From: Streptomyces fragilis
GTDB lineage: Bacteria > Actinomycetota > Actinomycetes > Streptomycetales > Streptomycetaceae
Length of the DNA: 64,000 bases
NCBI RefSeq assembly: GCF_003112515.1
Contig: NZ_BEVZ01000004.1
Location: 930,001 to 994,000 of the forward strand
Direction: 5' to 3'
Shown here piece by piece: positions 48,414-56,193 of this stretch (position 1 is the stretch's first letter; each line of letters begins with the position of its first letter). The position numbers and the translations under genes were made by a program. The notes under the pieces are model-generated. The model made no database searches. It saw nothing but the letters and a program-made list of their open reading frames with translations, and was not told the DNA's origin.

Positions 48414-48596
48414 TCAGTCGACCTCCTCGACCGTCACGAGGTGGCGGACGGTGTGCACCATGCCGCGGAACTCGGGGCGGTCCTCCTTGACGACCTGCGT
48501 GTTGATGCCCTTGAGGCCAAGGGAACGCAGGGTGTCGCGGTGGTTCTGCTTGCTGCCGATGTACGACTTAACCTGGGTGATCTTGAGCTGTGCCAT
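48414..48596 (-). CDS. rpmD: 50S ribosomal protein L30
   Basis: 60 residues, family length: AQLKITQVKSYIGSKQNHRD, LGLKGINTQVVKED, RGMVHTVRHLVTVEEV. Its ATG overlaps the rpsE stop by one base (TAATG), which fixes the start; the in-frame extension upstream is not coding. Confidence 0.97.
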   Translation of the reverse strand: MAQLKITQVKSYIGSKQNHRDTLRSLGLKGINTQVVKEDRPEFRGMVHTVRHLVTVEEVD

Positions 48597-49204
48597 TACG
48601 CAGCACCAGCCCCGGCACGCGCACGCAGGAGAGCCGCGGGAGCGACGTCCTCGAGGGGCAGACCACGGCGGGCCGCGATCTCCTCGGGGCGCTGCAGGCC
48701 CTTGAGGGCCTCCACGGTCGCGTGCACGATGTTGATCGCGTTGGACGAGCCGAGCGACTTCGACAGCACGTCGTGGATACCGGCGCACTCGAGCACGGCG
48801 CGCACCGGACCACCGGCGATAACACCGGTACCCGGGGACGCGGGCTTGAGCAGCACGACGCCGGCAGCCTTCTCACCCGTGATCGGGTGCGGGATGGTGC
48901 CCTGGATGCGGGGGACCTTGAAGAAGTGCTTCTTGGCCTCCTCAACGCCCTTGGCGATGGCGGCCGGCACCTCCTTGGCCTTGCCGTAACCGACACCCAC
49001 GGTGCCGTCACCGTCGCCCACCACGACCAGCGCGGTGAAGCTGAAGCGACGACCACCCTTCACAACCTTGGCGACACGGTTGATCGCGACAACGCGCTCA
49101 ACGTAAGCGGTCTTCTCGGCGGCAGCTGCGCCGCCGTCACGGCCCTTCCGGTCCCGCCGCTCGCCGCCACCGGCACCGCTACCGCGGCGCTGGGGTCCAG
49201 CCAT
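48596..49204 (-). CDS. rpsE: 30S ribosomal protein S5
   Basis: 202 residues. After a Gly/Arg-rich extension (GPQRRGSGAGGGERRDRKGR, about 1-30) come the S5 double-stranded-RNA-binding domain (VVAINRVAKVVKGGRRFSF) and the C-terminal domain (GTGVIAGGPVRAVLECAGI). ATG at 49204. Confidence 0.97.
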   Translation of the reverse strand: MAGPQRRGSGAGGGERRDRKGRDGGAAAAEKTAYVERVVAINRVAKVVKGGRRFSFTALVVVGDGDGTVGVGYGKAKEVPAAIAKGVEEAKKHFFKVPRIQGTIPHPITGEKAAGVVLLKPASPGTGVIAGGPVRAVLECAGIHDVLSKSLGSSNAINIVHATVEALKGLQRPEEIAARRGLPLEDVAPAALLRARAGAGAA

Positions 49205-49250
49205 TGGAATTACCTCTCTCTGTTTCCGCTAGCTTCGCTACGGAACCGGC

Positions 49251-49634
49251 TCAGAACTTGAGACCGGCTTCGCGGGCGGCGTCCGCCAGGGCGGCGATGC
49301 GCCCCGCGTACCTGTTGCCACCACGGTCGAACACGACGGCCTCGACGCCCGCGGCCTTGGCGCGCTCGGCGACCAGGGCGCCGACCTGACCGGCCTGCGC
49401 GGACTTGTCGCCCTCGCCACCGCGGATCGAAGCGTCCAGGGTGGACGCCGACGCCAGGGTGTGACCCTTGATGTCGTCGATCACCTGGGCCACGATGTGG
49501 CGGTTCGAGCGGGTCACGACGAGACGGGGACGCTCGGCGTCACCGGAGATGTTCTTGCGGATCCGGATGTGCCGACGCTTGATGGCGGCGCGCTTGTAGG
49601 CGTCGCCCTTCAGGATCTTCTGCCCGTATGCCAT
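49251..49634 (-). CDS. rplR: 50S ribosomal protein L18
   Basis: 127 residues; 5S rRNA-binding protein with KRRHIRIRKNISGDAERPRL, SNRHIVAQVIDD and the end RIAALADAAREAGLKF. ATG at 49634, 3 bases after the rplF stop. Confidence 0.97.
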   Translation of the reverse strand: MAYGQKILKGDAYKRAAIKRRHIRIRKNISGDAERPRLVVTRSNRHIVAQVIDDIKGHTLASASTLDASIRGGEGDKSAQAGQVGALVAERAKAAGVEAVVFDRGGNRYAGRIAALADAAREAGLKF

Positions 49635-49637
49635 GGG

Positions 49638-50177
49638 TTACTTACCCGCCTTTCCGACCTTGCGGCGGATGACTTCGCCCTCGTACTTGACGCCCTTGGC
49701 CTTGTACGGGTCGGGCTTGCGCAGCTTGCGGATGTTCGCCGCGACCTCGCCGACCTTCTGCTTGTCGATGCCCTCGACCTGGAAGCGGGTGGGGGTCTCC
49801 ACCTTGAAGGTGATGCCCTCGGGCGCCTCGACGGTGATCGGGTGCGAGTAGCCGAGCGCGAACTCGAGGTTCGAGCCCTTGGCCGCCACGCGGTAACCGA
49901 CACCGCTGATCTCGAGCTTCTTCACGTAACCCTGGGTCACGCCGGTGATCATGTTCGCCACCAGCGTGCGGGACAGGCCGTGCAGGGCCTTGTTCTGACG
50001 CTCGTCGTTGGGGCGGGTCACCTGGAGGGTGCCGTCCTCGCCCGTGACGATCTCGATCGGCGCCACGACGGTGTGGGTCAGAGTGCCCTTGGGGCCCTTG
50101 ACCGTGACCGTACGGCCGTCGATGGTGACGTCCACGCCGGCGGGAACCGCGATGGGGAGCTTGCCGATACGCGACAT
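49638..50177 (-). CDS. rplF: 50S ribosomal protein L6
   Basis: 179 residues: MSRIGKLPIAVPAGVDV, two repeated L6 folds, GYRVAAKGSNLEFALGYSHP and IRKLRKPDPYKAKGVKYE. The ATG at 50177 is chosen on family length; a longer upstream reading overlaps the rpsH spacer. Confidence 0.97.
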   Translation of the reverse strand: MSRIGKLPIAVPAGVDVTIDGRTVTVKGPKGTLTHTVVAPIEIVTGEDGTLQVTRPNDERQNKALHGLSRTLVANMITGVTQGYVKKLEISGVGYRVAAKGSNLEFALGYSHPITVEAPEGITFKVETPTRFQVEGIDKQKVGEVAANIRKLRKPDPYKAKGVKYEGEVIRRKVGKAGK

Positions 50178-50199
50178 AGCTGTATCTCGTTCCCTTCCG

Positions 50200-50598
50200 T
50201 TACCAGACGTAGGCGAGGACTTCCCCACCCACGCCCTTCTTGCCGGCCTGCTTGTCGGTCAGGAGACCGTGCGACGTGGAGATGATCGCCACGCCGAGGC
50301 CGCCGAGGACCTTGGGCAGGTTGGTGGACTTCGCGTACACCCGGAGACCGGGCTTGGAGATCCGCTTGATGCCCGCGATGGAGCGCTCGCGGTTCGGGCC
50401 GAACTTCAGCTCGAGGACGAGGTTCTTGCCGACCTCGGCGTCCTCGACCTTCCAGCCGGTGATGAAGCCCTCCTGCTGGAGGATCTCCGCGATGTGCGAC
50501 TTGATCTTGGAGTGCGGCATCGACACCGTGTCGTGGTATGCCGAGTTCGCGTTACGCAGACGCGTGAGCATGTCTGCGATCGGATCAGTCATGGTCAT
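50200..50598 (-). CDS. rpsH: 30S ribosomal protein S8
   Basis: 132 residues: MTMTDPIADMLTRLRNAN, ELKFGPNRERSIAGIKRIS, ISTSHGLLTDKQA and GGEVLAYVW. ATG at 50598 (a second ATG at 50592 is possible). A 238-bp spacer separates it from rpsN. Confidence 0.97.
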   Translation of the reverse strand: MTMTDPIADMLTRLRNANSAYHDTVSMPHSKIKSHIAEILQQEGFITGWKVEDAEVGKNLVLELKFGPNRERSIAGIKRISKPGLRVYAKSTNLPKVLGGLGVAIISTSHGLLTDKQAGKKGVGGEVLAYVW

Positions 50599-50716
50599 GA
50601 ATTGGCCTTAGGCCTCTCTCGCCGGGGTTTCCTGGTGCGCCATCCCTCTCCCCGATCCGAGACGGGACGGGTGCGGCGCGGTGGACCTACGGCGTAGTAA
50701 GCGTCATTGAGCGGGA

Positions 50717-50743
50717 CCGTGCCCCGCGGACGGCCGGGCACGG
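50717..50743 (-). terminator. Weak hairpin in the rpsN-rpsH spacer
   Basis: CCGTGCCC (50717-50724) pairs with GGGCACGG (50736-50743), 8 bp. A second palindrome, ATCCCC-AAAT-GGGGAT (50821-50836), directly abuts the rpsN stop. Both may serve RNA processing or partial termination in this 238-bp gene-free gap. Confidence 0.4.
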
Positions 50744-50836
50744 CAAGCGCCCAACCACACCAGCCTAAGCCATGTGTGGCGGGTCGCCTGCCGGACCGGC
50801 CTGCTTACCGAGAGCCCGGGATCCCCAAATGGGGAT

Positions 50837-51022
50837 TTACCAGGAGCTCTTGGTCACGCCCGGCAGCTCGCCACGGTGAGCCATCTCACGGAGGCACACG
50901 CGGCAGAGGCCGAACTTGCGGTACACGGAGTGCGGACGGCCGCAGCGCTGGCAGCGGGTGTACGCGCGCACACCGAACTTGGGCTTGCGAGCAGCCTTCG
51001 CGATGAGAGCCTTCTTCGCCAT
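50837..51022 (-). CDS. rpsN: 30S ribosomal protein S14 type Z (zinc-binding)
   Basis: 61 residues, the short C+ form with CQRCGRPHSVYRKFGLCRVC (two CxxC knuckles, about 24-43). MAKKALIAKAARKPKFGVRAYT start at ATG 51022; the stop is followed by a palindrome. Streptomycetes also keep a longer zinc-free paralogue under Zur control elsewhere. Confidence 0.97.
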   Translation of the reverse strand: MAKKALIAKAARKPKFGVRAYTRCQRCGRPHSVYRKFGLCRVCLREMAHRGELPGVTKSSW

Positions 51023-51027
51023 CTCGC

Positions 51028-51582
51028 TCACGCCTCCTTGAACGGGAAGCCGAGGTGACGGAGGAGCGCACGGCCCTCAGCGTCGTTGGCAGCCGTGGTC
51101 ACCACGGTGATGTCCATGCCTCGGGTGCGGTCGATCTTGTCCTGGTCGATCTCGTGGAACATGACCTGCTCCGTGAGACCGAAGGTGTAGTTGCCACGGC
51201 CGTCGAACTGCTTGGGGGACAGACCACGGAAGTCGCGGATGCGCGGGAGCGCGAGCGACAGGGTGCGGTCCAGGAACTCCCACATGCGGTCGCCACGGAG
51301 CGTGACGTGGGCACCGATCGGCTGACCCTCACGCAGCTTGAACTGCGCGATGGACTTGCGGGCCTTGGTGACGGCCGGCTTCTGACCGGTGATCGTGGTG
51401 AGGTCGCGAATGGCGCCGTCGATCAGCTTGGAGTCGCGGGCGGCGTCGCCCACACCCATGTTGACCACGATCTTCACGAGGCCGGGAACCTGCATGACGT
51501 TCTCGTACTTGAACTCGTCACGCAGCTTGCCCGCGATCTCCTCGCGGTACTTCGTCTTCAGACGCGGAGTGGTGGTAGCCAT
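51028..51582 (-). CDS. rplE: 50S ribosomal protein L5
   Basis: 184 residues with KYREEIAGKLRDEFKYENVMQVPGLVKIVVNMGVGD, GQKPAVTKARKSIAQFKLREG and GMDITVVTTAANDAEGRALL. The ATG shares one base with the rplX stop. Confidence 0.97.
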   Translation of the reverse strand: MATTTPRLKTKYREEIAGKLRDEFKYENVMQVPGLVKIVVNMGVGDAARDSKLIDGAIRDLTTITGQKPAVTKARKSIAQFKLREGQPIGAHVTLRGDRMWEFLDRTLSLALPRIRDFRGLSPKQFDGRGNYTFGLTEQVMFHEIDQDKIDRTRGMDITVVTTAANDAEGRALLRHLGFPFKEA

Positions 51583-51893
51583 CAGATGTCCTCACCCGTC
51601 CGCTTGGCAACGCGGATCTTGTTGCCGTTCTCGTCGAAGCGGTAACCGACGCGGGTCACGACCTTCTGGCCGTCCTTCTCCACGACGAGCTGAACGTTGC
51701 TCACGTGGACCGGCGCCTCGACGGTCACGATGCCGCCGGCCTGGTTCGGGCCGGCCTTCGTGTGCTTCTTGACCCGGTTGACACCCTCGACCAGGACACG
51801 GTTCTCGCGGGGGAAGGCCGCGACGACCTTGCCCTGCTTGCCCTTGTCCTTGCCGGTGATGACCTGGACCAGGTCGCCCTTCTTGATCTTCAT
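51582..51893 (-). CDS. rplX: 50S ribosomal protein L24
   Basis: 103 residues: MKIKKGDLVQVITGKDKGKQGKV (KOW motif), ENRVLVEGVNRVKKHTK and VTRVGYRFDENGNKIRVAKRTGEDI. The ATG at 51893 agrees with homologues; a GTG two codons upstream overlaps the rplN stop as GTGA and could also be used. Confidence 0.97.
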   Translation of the reverse strand: MKIKKGDLVQVITGKDKGKQGKVVAAFPRENRVLVEGVNRVKKHTKAGPNQAGGIVTVEAPVHVSNVQLVVEKDGQKVVTRVGYRFDENGNKIRVAKRTGEDI

Positions 51894-51895
51894 GC

Positions 51896-52264
51896 TCACA
51901 GCACCTCCGGCGCGAGGGAGATGATCTTCATGAACTTCTTCTCGCGCAGCTCACGGCCCACCGGGCCGAAGATACGGGTGCCACGAGGGTCGCCGTCGTT
52001 CTTCAGAATGACGGCGGCGTTCTCGTCGAAGCGGATGTACGAGCCGTCCTGGCGGCGGCGCTCCTTGACGGTGCGAACGATGACGGCCTTGACGACGTCA
52101 CCCTTCTTCACGTTGCCACCGGGGATCGCGTCCTTGACGGTGGCGACGATGACGTCACCGATGCCCGCGTAGCGGCGACCGGAGCCACCGAGCACACGGA
52201 TGCAAAGGATTTCCTTCGCACCAGTGTTGTCGGCGACACGCAGTCGCGACTCCTGCTGGATCAC
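51896..52264 (-). CDS. rplN: 50S ribosomal protein L14
   Basis: 122 residues: MIQQESRLRVADNTGAKEIL, GDVIVATVKDAIPGGNVKKGDVVKAVIVRT and FMKIISLAPEVL, full family length. First gene after the rpsQ/rplN spacer, i.e. start of the classical spc operon. Confidence 0.97.
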   Translation of the reverse strand: MIQQESRLRVADNTGAKEILCIRVLGGSGRRYAGIGDVIVATVKDAIPGGNVKKGDVVKAVIVRTVKERRRQDGSYIRFDENAAVILKNDGDPRGTRIFGPVGRELREKKFMKIISLAPEVL

Positions 52265-52327
52265 GTCTATCTCCTGATCGTCTGCCGGTTCCCTCCGGAG
52301 CAGAGCCGGAGAGCCTGGCGGAACTCA

Positions 52328-52354
52328 CCCGCGGGAGATCCCCGCGGGAGTTTA
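52328..52354 (-). promoter_or_regulatory. Candidate spc promoter -10 with overlapping palindrome
   Basis: TAAACT (minus strand, 52349-52354) lies 85 bases before rplN and directly next to CCCGCGGG-N5-CCCGCGGG (52328-52348), which would cover the start site. The -35 is poor. Both promoter and operator are inferred. Confidence 0.35.
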
Positions 52355-52379
52355 CTTGGCCTGAAGAGGCGAGGAACCG

Positions 52380-52407
52380 GGCCGGGGGGCGGGGTGGCCC
52401 CCCGGCC
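52380..52407 (-). terminator. Hairpin at the rpsQ/rplN (S10/spc) border
   Basis: GGCCGGGGGGC (52380-52390) pairs with GCCCCCCGGCC (52397-52407), 11 bp, loop GGGGTG, 27 bases after the rpsQ stop. Confidence 0.65.
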
Positions 52408-52434
52408 GGTCAGCTGGGGCAGGGCCCCGGCTTG

Positions 52435-52719
52435 TTACTTCGCCTTCTCGAGGATCTCGATGACGCGCCAGTGCTTGGTGGCGGACAGCTTCCGGGTCTC
52501 CATCAGGAGGACGCGGTCGCCGATGCCGGCAGCGTTCTGCTCGTCATGCGCCTTGAGCTTGTTCGTACGGCGGATGACCTTGCCGTACAGCGCGTGCTTC
52601 ACGTGGTCCTCGACGGCGACGACGACGGTCTTGTCCATCTTGTCGCTGACGACCAGGCCCTCACGGGTCTTGCGTGCGTTGCGCTCGGTCTTCTGCTCAG
52701 TCACGTTGTTCTCGCTCAT
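52435..52719 (-). CDS. rpsQ: 30S ribosomal protein S17
   Basis: 94 residues: TRKTREGLVVSDKMDKTVVVAVEDHVKHALYGKVIRR and RKLSATKHWRVIEILEKAK. The ATG overlaps the rpmC stop by 4 bases. Last gene of the S10-type operon. Confidence 0.97.
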   Translation of the reverse strand: MSENNVTEQKTERNARKTREGLVVSDKMDKTVVVAVEDHVKHALYGKVIRRTNKLKAHDEQNAAGIGDRVLLMETRKLSATKHWRVIEILEKAK

Positions 52720-52940
52720 GCGTTCTCCACCGACTCGATGCCGAGCTCACGCTCACGCATGAGGGTGTAGACCCGGGCGATGTCCTTGCGGACCGCCTTC
52801 AGACGGCCGTGGTTCTCGAGCTGTCCGGTCGCCGCCTGGAAGCGGAGGTTGAACAGTTCTTCCTTGGCCTCGCGGAGCTTCGCGAGAAGCTCCTCGTTGC
52901 CCAGCTCGCGCAGCTCGGACGCCTTGGTACCGGCCGACAT
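52716..52940 (-). CDS. rpmC: 50S ribosomal protein L29
   Basis: 74 residues, two helices: KASELRELGNEELLAKLREAKEELFNLRFQAATGQLEN, KAVRKDIARVYTLMRER. ATG 52940 agrees with homologues; the preceding GTG overlaps the rplP stop. Confidence 0.97.
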   Translation of the reverse strand: MSAGTKASELRELGNEELLAKLREAKEELFNLRFQAATGQLENHGRLKAVRKDIARVYTLMRERELGIESVENA

Positions 52941-53359
52941 CACGCTTCACCTGCCTCGCGCTTGACGATCCGGCACTTCATCGGCAGCTTGTGGGCCGCA
53001 CGAGTCAGCGCCTCACGGGCGATCTTCTCGTTGGGGTAAGACAGCTCGAACATGACCCGACCCGGGTGCACGTTCGCGACCCACCACTCCGGCGAACCCT
53101 TACCGGAACCCATGCGGGTCTCGGCGGGCTTCTTGGTGAGGGGGCGGTCCGGGTAGATGTTGATCCAGACCTTGCCGCCACGCTTGATGTGGCGGGTCAT
53201 CGCGATACGAGCGGCCTCGATCTGGCGGTTGGTGACGTACGCCGGCGTCATGGCCTGAATGCCGTACTCGCCGAACGCAACAGTCGTACCGCCCTTGGCC
53301 ATACCGCGGCGCTTGGGGTGGTGCTGCTTGCGGTGCTTGACCCTACGCGGGATCAGCAT
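52940..53359 (-). CDS. rplP: 50S ribosomal protein L16
   Basis: 139 residues: MLIPRRVKHRKQHHPKRRGMAKGG, EAARIAMTRHIKRGGKVWI and RMGSGKGSPEWWVANVHPGRVMFE. ATG at 53359, 3 bases after the rpsC stop. Confidence 0.97.
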   Translation of the reverse strand: MLIPRRVKHRKQHHPKRRGMAKGGTTVAFGEYGIQAMTPAYVTNRQIEAARIAMTRHIKRGGKVWINIYPDRPLTKKPAETRMGSGKGSPEWWVANVHPGRVMFELSYPNEKIAREALTRAAHKLPMKCRIVKREAGEA

Positions 53360-53362
53360 GGG

Positions 53363-54202
53363 TCAGCTCTCCTTTCCGGCAGAGCTCGGCTCGGCAGCGG
53401 CGCCCGCGGGAGCCTCGGCCGTGCGGGCCTCGGCGGCAGCAGCCGACTGCTGGGGCTTGCGGCCGCGACCGCCACGCTCGCCACCGCGGCCACCACGGCC
53501 GGCCGGGCGGTCGTTGCCACCACGGGCCGGGCGGTTGCCGGCGCGGGCGGCGGCGTTCTCGGCGCGGACCTCGGCGATGTTCTTGACGTCGCCCTTGTAG
53601 ATCCAGACCTTCACACCGATGCGGCCGAAGGTCGTCTTGGCCTCGAAGAAGCCGTAGTCGACGTTGGCGCGGAGCGTGTGCAGGGGCACGCGGCCCTCGC
53701 GGTAGAACTCCGAGCGCGACATCTCGGCACCGCCGAGACGGCCACCACACTGGATCTTGATGCCCTTGGCCCCGGCCTTCATCGCCGACTGCATGCTCTT
53801 ACGCATGGCGCGACGGAAGGAGACGCGGGAGGAGAGCTGCTCGGCGACGGCCTGGGCCACGAGCTGAGCGTCGGTCTCGGGGTTCTTGACCTCGAGGATG
53901 TTCAGCTGGACCTGCTTGCCGGTGAGCTTCTCGAGGTCGCCGCGGATGCGGTCGGCCTCGGCGCCACGGCGGCCGATGACGATGCCCGGACGAGCGGTGT
54001 GGATGTCCACACGCACGCGGTCACGGGTTCGCTCGATCTCGACCTTGGAGATGCCGGCGCGCTCCATGCCGGACGTCATCATCCGACGGATGGCGACGTC
54101 TTCCTTGACGTAGTCCTTGTACAGCTTGTCGGCGTACCAACGCGACTTGAAGTCGGTCGTGACACCGAGCCGGAACCCATGCGGGTTAACCTTCTGGCCC
54201 AT
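53363..54202 (-). CDS. rpsC: 30S ribosomal protein S3 with Arg/Gly-rich C-terminal tail
   Basis: 279 residues. The S3 core (MGQKVNPHGFRLGVTTDFKSRWY, KH domain with IVIGRRGAEADRIRGDLEKLTG, then SRSEFYREGRVPLHTLRANVDYG) ends near 212; the remaining 65 residues are a tail with RGG boxes (GRGGRGGERGGRGRK) and an Ala/Glu-rich end. The ATG shares a base with the rplV stop. Confidence 0.97.
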   Translation of the reverse strand: MGQKVNPHGFRLGVTTDFKSRWYADKLYKDYVKEDVAIRRMMTSGMERAGISKVEIERTRDRVRVDIHTARPGIVIGRRGAEADRIRGDLEKLTGKQVQLNILEVKNPETDAQLVAQAVAEQLSSRVSFRRAMRKSMQSAMKAGAKGIKIQCGGRLGGAEMSRSEFYREGRVPLHTLRANVDYGFFEAKTTFGRIGVKVWIYKGDVKNIAEVRAENAAARAGNRPARGGNDRPAGRGGRGGERGGRGRKPQQSAAAAEARTAEAPAGAAAEPSSAGKES

Positions 54203-54549
54203 TACCGGGTTCCTTCCTTGCTGCTGACGACCACGGTGATGTGGCTGGTCCGCTTGCGGATCCGGTAGGCGCGGCCCTGGGCGCGCGGACGGAACCGCTT
54301 CAGAGTCGGGCCCTCGTCGACGTACGCCTCGGAGACGTACAGGCTCGACGAATCGGTGTGGTCGTAGTTGTGCGCGGCGTTGGCGATGGCGCTGTCCAGC
54401 ACCTTGCCGACCGGCACGCTCGCGGCCTGCGGGGCGAAACGCAGGACCGCCTGAGCCTCCGTGGCGTCCATGCCACGGATAAGGTCCACCACTCGGCGGG
54501 CCTTCATGGGCGTGACGCGGATGTACCGCGCCTGGGCCCTGGCTTCCAT
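54202..54549 (-). CDS. rplV: 50S ribosomal protein L22
   Basis: 115 residues: MEARAQARYIRVTPMKARRVVDLIRG, the loop ending RFRPRAQGRAYRIRKRTSHITVVV that lines the exit tunnel. The ATG at 54549 agrees with homologues; the upstream in-frame ATG at 54573 would add eight residues. Confidence 0.97.
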   Translation of the reverse strand: MEARAQARYIRVTPMKARRVVDLIRGMDATEAQAVLRFAPQAASVPVGKVLDSAIANAAHNYDHTDSSSLYVSEAYVDEGPTLKRFRPRAQGRAYRIRKRTSHITVVVSSKEGTR

Positions 54550-54591
54550 GGTTGTCCCTTCAGTGTCTGTCATGGTCTTTCACAGCCCCGC

Positions 54592-54873
54592 TTAGCGGCG
54601 CTTCGACTTCCGGTCGTCCTTGACGTGACCCCGGAAGGTGCGCGTCGGCGAGAACTCGCCGAGCTTGTGGCCGACCATGGACTCGGTGACAAACACCGGG
54701 ATGTGGGTCTTGCCGTTGTGCACCGCGATCGTGTGGCCGAGCATGGCCGGGACGATCATCGAGCGACGGGACCAGGTCTTGATGACGTTCTTGGTGCCGG
54801 CTTCGTTCTGGACATCCACCTTCTTCATGAGGTGGTCGTCGACGAAGGGCCCCTTCTTGAGACTACGCGGCAT
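54592..54873 (-). CDS. rpsS: 30S ribosomal protein S19
   Basis: 93 residues: MPRSLKKGPFVDDHLMKKVD, RRSMIVPAMLGHTIAVHNGKTH and HKLGEFSPTRTFRGHVKDDRKSKRR. ATG at 54873, 12 bases after rplB. Confidence 0.98.
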   Translation of the reverse strand: MPRSLKKGPFVDDHLMKKVDVQNEAGTKNVIKTWSRRSMIVPAMLGHTIAVHNGKTHIPVFVTESMVGHKLGEFSPTRTFRGHVKDDRKSKRR

Positions 54874-54885
54874 CTAAACCCGCTC

Positions 54886-55722
54886 CTAGCGCTTCTTGTT
54901 CGTCTTGCGGCGGCGGACGATGTACTTGTTCGACGCCTTCTTGGGCGAACGAGTACGACCTTCCTTCTTGCCCCACGGGGAGACGGGGTGACGGCCACCG
55001 GAGGTACGGCCTTCACCACCACCGTGCGGGTGGTCGACCGGGTTCATGACGACACCACGGACGGTCGGGCGAACGCCCAGCCACCGCTTGCGGCCGGCCT
55101 TGCCCCAGTTGATGTTGCTCTGCTCGGCGTTGCCGACCTCGCCGATGGTGGCGCGGCAGCGCACGTCGACCAGGCGGATCTCACCGGAAGGCATGCGGAG
55201 GTGGGCCATGGTGCCCTCCTTCGCGAGCAGCTGCACCGAGGCGCCGGCGGAGCGGGCGAACTTGGCGCCGCCGCCCGGACGGAGCTCGATCGCGTGGATC
55301 GTGGTACCGACCGGGATGTTGCGGATCGCCAGGTTGTTGCCCGGCTTGATGTCGGCCCCGGGACCGTTCTCGACGCGGTCGCCCTGCTGCAGGTTGCGCG
55401 GCGCGAGGATGTAGCGCTTCTCGCCGTCCGCGTAGTGCAGCAGCGCGATGCGCGCGGTGCGGTTGGGGTCGTACTCGATGTGCGCGACCTTCGCGGGCAC
55501 GCCGTCCTTGTCGTGACGACGGAAGTCGATCACGCGGTAGGCGCGCTTGTGGCCACCACCCTGGTGGCGAACGGTCACACGACCGGCGTTGTTACGGCCG
55601 CCCTTGCTGTGCAGCGGGCGGACCAGCGACTTCTCCGGCGTGGACCGCGTGACCTCGACGAAGTCGGCGACGCTGGAGCCACGACGGCCCGGAGTCGTCG
55701 GCTTGTACTTGCGGATACCCAT
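54886..55722 (-). CDS. rplB: 50S ribosomal protein L2
   Basis: 278 residues, near the peptidyl-transferase centre: MGIRKYKPTTPGRRGSSV, the nucleic-acid segment GRNNAGRVTVRHQGGGHKR, and VRGVVMNPVDHPHGGGEGRTSGGRHPVSPWG with the functionally important His in HPHGGGEG. ATG at 55722. Confidence 0.98.
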   Translation of the reverse strand: MGIRKYKPTTPGRRGSSVADFVEVTRSTPEKSLVRPLHSKGGRNNAGRVTVRHQGGGHKRAYRVIDFRRHDKDGVPAKVAHIEYDPNRTARIALLHYADGEKRYILAPRNLQQGDRVENGPGADIKPGNNLAIRNIPVGTTIHAIELRPGGGAKFARSAGASVQLLAKEGTMAHLRMPSGEIRLVDVRCRATIGEVGNAEQSNINWGKAGRKRWLGVRPTVRGVVMNPVDHPHGGGEGRTSGGRHPVSPWGKKEGRTRSPKKASNKYIVRRRKTNKKR

Positions 55723-55773
55723 TGTCTCTCAGTCCTCGGAAGTAATCCGAAATCTGGACGATCCCGACCGCCG

Positions 55774-56193
55774 TCAGGCGGTCGGACCGCCGAAGATGTC
55801 GATACGGTCGCCCTCAGCGAGGGTTACGATCGCGCGCTTGGTGTCGGGACGCTTGCCGAACCCGGTGCGGGTCCGCTTGCGCTTGCCCTGGCGGTTGATC
55901 GTGTTGACCCCGGTGACCTTGACCGAGAAGACCGACTGCACGGCCTGCTTGATCTGGGTCTTGTTGGCCCGCGTGTCGACGAGGAACGTGTACTTGTTCT
56001 CGTCGATGAGCGCGTAGCTCTTCTCCGACACGACCGGCTTCAGCAGCACGTCACGGGGGTCCGTGTACGCCTTGCTGGCCGGGGTGACGACGGTGTTCTT
56101 GCCCTCGGCGGCGTGGCGGCGCGCCTTGGCGACGCGCGTGGCCTTGGCGGCCTTCGCAGCCTTCGAGGCGATGCTCGGGTGACGCGTAGCCAT
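55774..56193 (-). CDS. rplW: 50S ribosomal protein L23 with Lys/Ala-rich N-terminal extension
   Basis: 139 residues. The L23 core starts near residue 44 (DPRDVLLKPVVSEKSYALIDENKYTFLVD) and ends IDIFGG. The first 40 residues (ATRHPSIASKAAKAAKATRV and following) are a basic histone-like tail. The ATG at 56193 shares a base with the rplD stop; the long upstream reading is rejected. L23 docks SRP and trigger factor at the exit tunnel. Confidence 0.96.
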   Translation of the reverse strand: MATRHPSIASKAAKAAKATRVAKARRHAAEGKNTVVTPASKAYTDPRDVLLKPVVSEKSYALIDENKYTFLVDTRANKTQIKQAVQSVFSVKVTGVNTINRQGKRKRTRTGFGKRPDTKRAIVTLAEGDRIDIFGGPTA

